A DNA stretch of 64,000 nt from Azospirillum fermentarium (lineage in GTDB: Bacteria; Pseudomonadota; Alphaproteobacteria; Azospirillales; Azospirillaceae), in assembly GCF_025961205.1 (NCBI RefSeq), contig NZ_JAOQNH010000001.1, forward strand, positions 892,001 to 956,000. The letters are read 5' to 3'. The notes under the pieces are model-generated. The model had not been told where the DNA came from and did not search any database. It saw only the letters and a program-made list of their open reading frames with translations. Positions 58,865 through 64,000 of this stretch are shown one piece after another; position 1 is the stretch's first letter; each line of letters opens with the position of its first letter. The translations under genes and the position numbers were made by a program.

Positions 58865-60022
58865 ATGGACGGGCTGAAAGTGAACGGGCCGCAGGCGCCG
58901 GAAACCAAGGCGGCAGAGACCGCCCCGCCGGATTCGCTCCCGTCCGGGGGCGCGGCGGAACCGTCCAACGCCGCCCCGTCTCCGTCCGGCCCCCCGGCCG
59001 CCGGTCCGGCGGCTCCGTTCCGCCGCCCGCCCCAGCGCCCCGCCGGGCGCGGCTACAGCCGGTTCGTGTCCATGGCCAAGATCGGGCTGGTGGGGTCGGC
59101 GCTGGCGCTGGTGGCCCTGCTGGCCGCGTGGCCGACGCTGAAGGAAATTCCCCAGCCGCGCATCGGTGTGGAGCGGGGGCAGCCGGAAATCAGCCGCCCG
59201 CGCTTCATCAGTTCCGACGACGCCAACCAGCCCTATTCCGTCACCGCCACCCGGGCGCAGGAAACCGCCGGCCAGACCAACATCGTGGCGCTGGAGCAGC
59301 CCGAAGCGGAAATGACCGAGAACACGGGCGCCTGGGTCACCCTGCGCGGCGACCGTGGCTGGTACGACCGTCAGACCGGCATCCTGAAGATGAACGGCCA
59401 TGTGCGCATCCTGCGCGACGACGGCAGCGAACTGCGGACCGAGGAAGCCTTCATCCTGGTGCGCGACGGCACCGCCTGGGGCGACGTCTACACCGAAGGG
59501 CAGGGGCCGCAGGGTGAGGTGAAGGCCCAGGGCTTCCGCATGAAGGACCGGGGGAAGACCATGACCTTCCTCAACGGCTCCAACGCCAACGTGACGCCCA
59601 TGGCCCCCGCCGGTCCCGGATCCGCCGCGCCGCCGGCCCCCGCCGAACCGCCTGCGGCCCCGGCGGCTCCCGCCCCCGCCCCGGAGGTTTCGGCTCCGGC
59701 CCCGGCTCCGGCTCCGGTGGAGCCGCCCCCGCCGCCTGTGGCCGCTGCGGCTCCGCCGGCTCCGCCCGCTCCGCCGGCTCCGCCCGCCGTCGAATCGCCG
59801 GCGGCGGCCCCGGCCGAACCGCCGGCCCCGGTTCCGGCTGTGGCGGCTGCGGCTGCGGGTGCTGCTGCGGCGGCCGTCGCGGCTCCCCCACCGCCCCCGC
59901 CCAAGCCGGTGGCGGTGCGCGCGGCCCCGCCCGTCCCGCCCAAGGCCGCGGCCCCGGCGGCGGTGAAGAAGCCCCAAACGGCACCGGCCAAGCCGGCGGC
60001 CAAGCCGAAGAGAAAGCCCTAG
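58865..60022 (+). CDS. lptC: LPS export periplasmic protein LptC, with long Pro/Ala-rich tail
   Basis: LptC bridges the LptB2FG pump and periplasmic LptA. Here the cytoplasmic N-terminus is about 70 residues of Pro/Ala-rich sequence. One membrane helix (IGLVGSALALVALLAAW, about 75-92) follows, then the beta-jellyroll (RFISSDDANQPYSVTATRA, LEQPEAEM, GILKMNGHVRILRDDGSEL, about 115-235). The last 140 residues are a disordered Ala/Pro-rich tail ending KPKRKP. The total of 385 residues is about twice the enterobacterial length. lptA begins three bases after the stop. Confidence 0.92.
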   Translation: MDGLKVNGPQAPETKAAETAPPDSLPSGGAAEPSNAAPSPSGPPAAGPAAPFRRPPQRPAGRGYSRFVSMAKIGLVGSALALVALLAAWPTLKEIPQPRIGVERGQPEISRPRFISSDDANQPYSVTATRAQETAGQTNIVALEQPEAEMTENTGAWVTLRGDRGWYDRQTGILKMNGHVRILRDDGSELRTEEAFILVRDGTAWGDVYTEGQGPQGEVKAQGFRMKDRGKTMTFLNGSNANVTPMAPAGPGSAAPPAPAEPPAAPAAPAPAPEVSAPAPAPAPVEPPPPPVAAAAPPAPPAPPAPPAVESPAAAPAEPPAPVPAVAAAAAGAAAAAVAAPPPPPPKPVAVRAAPPVPPKAAAPAAVKKPQTAPAKPAAKPKRKP

Positions 60023-60025
60023 ACC

Positions 60026-60982
60026 ATGCACCGCTCCTGCCTGTCCGCCGCCGGGCGCGCCGCCCTGGTCTTGCTCCTGGCGCAGTTGTCCGGCCCGGCC
60101 CTGGCCCAGACCCCGGCCCAGACCAAGGCTCCGGCCAAGGCCCCGGCTGCTGCGGCGCCGTCCGCACCTGCGGGCGGCGGCGGGCTGGGCGGGTCGATGC
60201 CGCTGGACATCAACGCCGACAACGCCATCGAATGGCACCAGGACCGGCATGCCTATGTGGCCCGCGGCAACGCCTCGGCCCGCAAGGAGAACACCACGGT
60301 CTACGGCGACGTGCTCACCGCCTATTACCGCGTGGTGCCGGGCAAGGGGAACGAGGTGTTCCAGCTCGTCGCCACCGGCAACGTGCGCATCATCAGCCCC
60401 AACCAGCATGTGTTCGGCGACCGTGCGGTCTATGAGACCGACCGCAAGCTGCTGGTGGTGACCGGCGGTGCGCTGCGGCTGATCACGCCCACCGACGTGG
60501 TGACCGCCCGCGACGCGCTGGAATATTACGAGGAACAGCAGCTTGCCGTGGCCCGCGGCGACGCGGTGGCGGTGCGCGGCACCGACCGCATCGCCGCCGA
60601 CGTGCTGATCGCCCTGTTCGAAAAGGGGCCGGACGGCGGGCAGAAGATGAAGCGGCTGGACGGGTCGGGCAACGTGGTGGTGACCTCGCTGCCCAAGGAC
60701 GCGCCCGAGGGCTCCCGCCCCGCCGCCGACCGGCCCGGCGGCGGGCGGCAGCCCGACGTGGGGCGCGGTGACAAGATGGTCTATTCCGCCGCCGACAACA
60801 CGGCGGTGCTGCTGGGCAACGTGTCCATCACCCGCGGCGACAACCAGATCACCGGCGATGCGGCGGAAATGGACATGACCACGCACATCAACCGCGTTAT
60901 CGCCGGCCCCGGCGGCGGGCGGGTGTCCGGCCTGCTGATCCCCGAAGACTCCAAGGACAAGAAGCCGGAGGGGGCGCGATGA
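60026..60982 (+). CDS. lptA: LPS export periplasmic bridge protein LptA
   Basis: The 318-residue protein has a signal peptide (AALVLLLAQLSGPALA), a Lys/Pro/Ala linker, and OstA-type beta-jellyroll repeats. The latter show LDINADNAIEWHQDRHAYVARG, ATGNVRIISPNQHVFGD, VYSAADNTAVLLGNVSI-like and GDNQITGD. It forms the periplasmic bridge for LPS from LptC to LptD. A charged insert with a Gly/Pro stretch (about 235-255) separates the last repeats. Its stop overlaps the lptB start as ATGA. Confidence 0.95.
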   Translation: MHRSCLSAAGRAALVLLLAQLSGPALAQTPAQTKAPAKAPAAAAPSAPAGGGGLGGSMPLDINADNAIEWHQDRHAYVARGNASARKENTTVYGDVLTAYYRVVPGKGNEVFQLVATGNVRIISPNQHVFGDRAVYETDRKLLVVTGGALRLITPTDVVTARDALEYYEEQQLAVARGDAVAVRGTDRIAADVLIALFEKGPDGGQKMKRLDGSGNVVVTSLPKDAPEGSRPAADRPGGGRQPDVGRGDKMVYSAADNTAVLLGNVSITRGDNQITGDAAEMDMTTHINRVIAGPGGGRVSGLLIPEDSKDKKPEGAR

Positions 60983-61755
60983 GCACGCTTCAGGCACAGC
61001 GCCCCGGCCAGCCGGCCCCGGCGGAGGCGCCGGCCACCGGGCTGGTGGCCAGCAATCTGGGCAAATCCTTCAAGAAGCGCCCGGTGGTGCGCGACGTGTC
61101 GGTCAGCGTCCAGCGCGGCGAGGCGGTGGGGCTGCTGGGGCCGAACGGCGCCGGCAAGACCACCTGCTTCTACATGATCACCGGCCTGATCGCCGCCGAC
61201 GTCGGTTCCATCCATCTGGACGGGCAGGACATCACCGCCTTGCCCATGTACCGCCGGGCTCGGCTGGGCATCGGCTATCTGCCGCAGGAAGCCTCGATCT
61301 TCCGCGGCATGACGGTGGAGAACAACATCCGCTCGGTGCTGGAGGTGGTGGAGCCCGACCGCGACGCCCGCGAAACCATGCTGGACGAGCTTCTCGCCGA
61401 ATTCTCGGTCACCCACCTGCGCAAGGCCCCGGCGCTGGCGCTGTCGGGCGGCGAGCGGCGGCGCGTGGAGATCGCCCGCGCGCTGGCGTCCCAGCCGCAC
61501 TTCATCCTGCTCGACGAACCGCTGGCCGGCATCGACCCCATCGCGGTGGGCGACATCCGCGAACTGGTCAGCCACCTGCGCCACCGCGGTATCGGCGTGC
61601 TGATCACCGATCATAATGTGCGTGAAACGCTCGATCTCGTCGATCGGGCATACATTTTGCACGATGGTGTGGTACTAATGGAAGGCGAGCCGGCGGAGAT
61701 CGTTGCGCACGAGGATGTGCGCAGGGTCTACCTCGGTGAGCGGTTCAGCCTCTAG
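60979..61755 (+). CDS. lptB: LPS export ABC transporter ATP-binding protein LptB
   Basis: The 258-residue ATPase powers LPS extraction. Walker A is GPNGAGKTT (54-62), the Q-loop is GYLPQEASIFRGMTV, the signature is LSGGERRRVEIARAL, Walker B is HFILLDEPLAGIDP, and the switch His is in ITDHNVRETL. The first 20 residues are a Pro/Ala extension not seen in the E. coli protein. The overlap with lptA indicates coupling. rpoN follows after 41 bases, as in many proteobacteria. Confidence 0.97.
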   Translation: MSTLQAQRPGQPAPAEAPATGLVASNLGKSFKKRPVVRDVSVSVQRGEAVGLLGPNGAGKTTCFYMITGLIAADVGSIHLDGQDITALPMYRRARLGIGYLPQEASIFRGMTVENNIRSVLEVVEPDRDARETMLDELLAEFSVTHLRKAPALALSGGERRRVEIARALASQPHFILLDEPLAGIDPIAVGDIRELVSHLRHRGIGVLITDHNVRETLDLVDRAYILHDGVVLMEGEPAEIVAHEDVRRVYLGERFSL

Positions 61756-61796
61756 GCTGGATCGGACCCCACCGTCGTCCCCATTCCAACGGTCCC

Positions 61797-63347
61797 ATGG
61801 CGCTTACCCAAAGGCTCGACCTCCGCCAGGCCCAGACCCTGGTGATGACCCCGCAGCTGCAGCAGGCGATCAAGCTGCTGCAGCTGTCCAATATGGAACT
61901 CTCCGATTTCGTGGACCGCGAGATCGAGCAGAACCCCCTGTTGGAACGGGACGATGGGGAGCGGGCCCCGCCGGGCGATTCCGGCGACCGCAGCGAGCCG
62001 GGCGCCGATTTCGAACCGCCGGTGGAGCCGGGCGCCATTCCCGCCGCCGACGCCCGTCCGCGCGACACGGTGGAGCTGACCTCCGCCGGCACGCTGGGGG
62101 AGGCGTCGGACGCCCCCCTCGATACCGATTTCGAGAACGTCTACGCCGACGACCGTTTTTCCGACGGCAGCGACGGCGGCAACGAGGTCTATGGCTCGTG
62201 GTCGGAACGGGGCGGCGGCTTCGACGGCGACGACGCCAACCTGGAAGCCACCCTGTCGGGCAGCGTGTCGCTGCGCGACCATCTGACCGAACAGATGAAC
62301 ATCGACCTGCCCGATCCGGGGGACCGGCTGGTCGGGCTGGCGCTGATCGATTCGCTGGACGAGGCCGGGTATCTGACCACCGATCCGCTGGCGCTGGCCG
62401 AACAGTTGGGCTGCGAGCCGGCACGGATGGAACGGGTGCTGGCGGTGGTGCAGCGCTTCGACCCCTCGGGCATCTTCGCGCGCTCGCTGAAGGAATGTCT
62501 GGCGATCCAGTTGCGGGAAAAGAACCGCCTGGACCCCGCCATGGCCGCGTTGCTGGACAATCTGGAGCTTCTGGCCGCCCGCAACCTGCCCGGCCTGATG
62601 AAGGTCTGCGGCGTGGACGCCGAAGACATCGCGGATATGGTCGCGGAAATCCGCAAGCTGAATCCGAAGCCGGCGCTGGCCTTCGACCACACGCCGGCCC
62701 AGCTCGTGACGCCCGACATCCTGATGCGCGCCAACCCCGGCGGCGGCTGGATCATCGACCTGAACCCCGACACCCTGCCGCGGGTGCTGGTCAACCAGCG
62801 CTATTTCTCCCGCGTGTCGGGGGAGGTGAAGAACAAGGCGGAAAAGGATTACCTGGCCGAGCGCTTCCATTCCGCCAACTGGCTGGTCAAGTCGCTGCAC
62901 CAGCGCGCCACCACCATTCTGAAGGTGGCGACCGAAATCGTGCGGCAGCAGGACGCCTTCTTCATTCACGGTGTCTCGCACCTGAAACCGCTGATCCTGC
63001 GCGACATCGCCGAGGTCATCGGCATGCACGAAAGCACCGTCAGCCGCGTGACCACCAACAAGTTCATGTCCACCCCCCGCGGGGTGTTCGAGCTGAAATA
63101 CTTCTTCACCTCCGCCATCCAGGGCTCGGACGGGCAGGCGGCCCATTCGGCGGAGGCCGTGCGCTACCGCATCAAGCAGATGATCGACGCCGAAGCGCCG
63201 GCCGAGGTGCTGTCGGACGATAAAATTGTGGAGATCCTCCAAAAGGAGGGGATCGACATTGCGCGCCGGACGGTGGCGAAGTATCGTGAAGCCATGCACA
63301 TTCCGTCCTCGGTCCAGAGGCGGCGTGCCAAGATGTCCCGGATGTAA
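61797..63347 (+). CDS. rpoN: RNA polymerase sigma-54 factor
   Basis: The 516-residue sigma factor is for nitrogen, motility and other activator-dependent promoters. Region I is glutamine-rich (LRQAQTLVMTPQLQQAIKLL). An acidic linker covers about 50-150. The core-binding region follows (FARSLKECLAIQL), then the helix-turn-helix (RDIAEVIGMHESTVSRVTTN). The C-terminal RpoN box is ARRTVAKYRE, close to the invariant ARRTVAKYRE consensus that contacts the -24 element. It sits between lptB and hpf as usual. Confidence 0.97.
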   Translation: MALTQRLDLRQAQTLVMTPQLQQAIKLLQLSNMELSDFVDREIEQNPLLERDDGERAPPGDSGDRSEPGADFEPPVEPGAIPAADARPRDTVELTSAGTLGEASDAPLDTDFENVYADDRFSDGSDGGNEVYGSWSERGGGFDGDDANLEATLSGSVSLRDHLTEQMNIDLPDPGDRLVGLALIDSLDEAGYLTTDPLALAEQLGCEPARMERVLAVVQRFDPSGIFARSLKECLAIQLREKNRLDPAMAALLDNLELLAARNLPGLMKVCGVDAEDIADMVAEIRKLNPKPALAFDHTPAQLVTPDILMRANPGGGWIIDLNPDTLPRVLVNQRYFSRVSGEVKNKAEKDYLAERFHSANWLVKSLHQRATTILKVATEIVRQQDAFFIHGVSHLKPLILRDIAEVIGMHESTVSRVTTNKFMSTPRGVFELKYFFTSAIQGSDGQAAHSAEAVRYRIKQMIDAEAPAEVLSDDKIVEILQKEGIDIARRTVAKYREAMHIPSSVQRRRAKMSRM

Positions 63348-63472
63348 GGCAAAGCCGGGTTTTTGCGGTTTCGTTGACACATCCGGGAGGGCGCCACTAT
63401 GTTCCCGGTCCGCACACGGTGGCGCACCATCAACATCCCCCTCATTGCGGATCTCACGCGGAAACATCCAAG

Positions 63473-64000
63473 ATGCAACTGACCGTCAAAGGCAAGCAGC
63501 TTGACGTGGGCGATGCCCTGCGCACCCACGTTGCCGACAGCCTGAACGCCGCCGTCGGCAAATATTTCACCAAGCCGTTGGAAGCGAACGTCGTTCTGTC
63601 GCGCGAAGCGCATCTGTTCAAGGCCGACATCCAGGTCCATGTCGGCCGCGGCATCATGGTGCAGAGTGCTGCTGAATCCGACCAGCCGTATCCCGCCTTC
63701 GACACCGCGTGCGAAAAGATCGCCAAGCGCCTGCGCCGCTATAAGAGCCGCCTGCGCAACCACCATGGTGCGGAAAACGGCGCCGAGGCGCTGCCCGCCC
63801 GCTATCAGATCCTGGAAGCCGAGGCCGACACCCACCATGTGGATGGTGAGGAAGTCGCCGAGGCCGTCCACCCGGTCGTCATCGCCGAAATGCAGACCCA
63901 GATCGAAACCCTGACGGTCAGCGAAGCGGTGATGCGCATGGAACTGGGCGAATTGCCGGCGCTGCTGTTCCGCAACCGCGCCCATGGGGGCGTCAACCTC
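63473..64000 (+). CDS. hpf: ribosome hibernation promoting factor, long form, partial
   Basis: This is a gene cut by the right edge after 176 codons. The N-terminal domain (1-100) has the family start MQLTVKGKQLDVGDALRTHV, then YPAFDTACEKIAKRLRRYKSR. This domain binds the decoding centre of idle ribosomes. A linker and the start of the C-terminal dimerisation domain (LGELPALLFRNRAHGGVNL) show it is the long HPF type that makes 100S ribosomes. It follows rpoN by 125 bases, the common proteobacterial order. Confidence 0.93.
   Translation, partial: MQLTVKGKQLDVGDALRTHVADSLNAAVGKYFTKPLEANVVLSREAHLFKADIQVHVGRGIMVQSAAESDQPYPAFDTACEKIAKRLRRYKSRLRNHHGAENGAEALPARYQILEAEADTHHVDGEEVAEAVHPVVIAEMQTQIETLTVSEAVMRMELGELPALLFRNRAHGGVNL

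Noticed and set aside
59590..60010. Dense short repeats in the lptC tail resembling a repeat array
   Set aside because: They are degenerate Ala/Pro codons (GCCCCGGCG-like) in frame, with no regular spacers, so this is not a CRISPR or minisatellite.
57770..60997. A 1075-codon minus-strand frame across kdsD, lptC and lptA
   Set aside because: The translation is low-complexity Gly/Arg sequence mirroring the Pro/Ala tail of LptC; the plus-strand genes are well identified.

Overview
The window looks like a chromosomal segment of an alphaproteobacterium of the Azospirillum group (Rhodospirillales). The DNA is very GC-rich. It carries a glutamate synthase pair whose large subunit starts with a 36-residue propeptide before the catalytic cysteine, as described for Azospirillum. 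Gene orders are alphaproteobacterial (kdsD-lptC-lptA-lptB-rpoN-hpf and dnaN-recF-gyrB). This placement is an inference from recognisable proteins; no search was run.

Layout. 1-6.9 kb: edge of a peptide-binding ABC protein, pyrophosphatase, a macro-domain protein, an ADP-forming acyl-CoA synthetase fused to an acetyltransferase, and an MFS carrier. 6.9-13.9 kb: a pentapeptide-repeat protein coupled to a membrane protein, lipoproteins, a drug/metabolite transporter, an envelope cluster ending in an OmpA/DUF4398 lipoprotein, and a small chemoreceptor. 14-17.8 kb: a VanR-like GntR regulator divergent from a BenE transporter across a perfect VanR-type box, an OmpA-like protein, a CBS protein and a KGG-repeat stress protein. 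18-21.1 kb: arsenic resistance (an ArsR-ArsC fusion and Acr3) and HtpX. 21.1-26.1 kb: a four-domain soluble chemoreceptor (globin, MCP, PilZ, CZB), a protein phosphatase, a class III sirtuin and endonuclease III. 26.1-33 kb: MurJ, a PfkB kinase, an HWE/HisKA_2 kinase, a methyltransferase, a zincin and pterin dehydratase. 33.1-35.2 kb: an accessory patch with a trypsin-like protease, a free-standing small domain resembling part of that protease, and a membrane protein. 35.2-40.1 kb: gyrB, recF, dnaN. 40.2-46.1 kb: an unrecognised 580-residue protein, an epimerase, a TPR protein, GST, GNAT and UppP. 46.4-53.6 kb: gltD-gltB, followed by a small AT-rich insertion flanked by a 217-bp perfect direct repeat of the gltB end. 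53.6-64 kb: an AAA ATPase, an NDUFA9-like protein, tRNA-Leu(CAG), an RNase D-type nuclease, then the LPS-transport/sigma-54/hibernation-factor operon, cut by the window edge.

How the genes work together. Most of the window is housekeeping: nitrogen assimilation (gltBD with rpoN), envelope biogenesis (murJ, uppP, kdsD, lptCAB), replication (dnaN, recF, gyrB) and stress response (htpX, hpf, KGG protein). The parts that stand out are the duplicated gltB end with its foreign-looking cargo gene, the protease patch, the homopolymer frameshift at the start of gyrB, the ArsR-ArsC fusion, the multi-domain oxygen/zinc chemoreceptor and the VanR-type operator. No CRISPR array, transposase, integrase or rRNA gene was seen.
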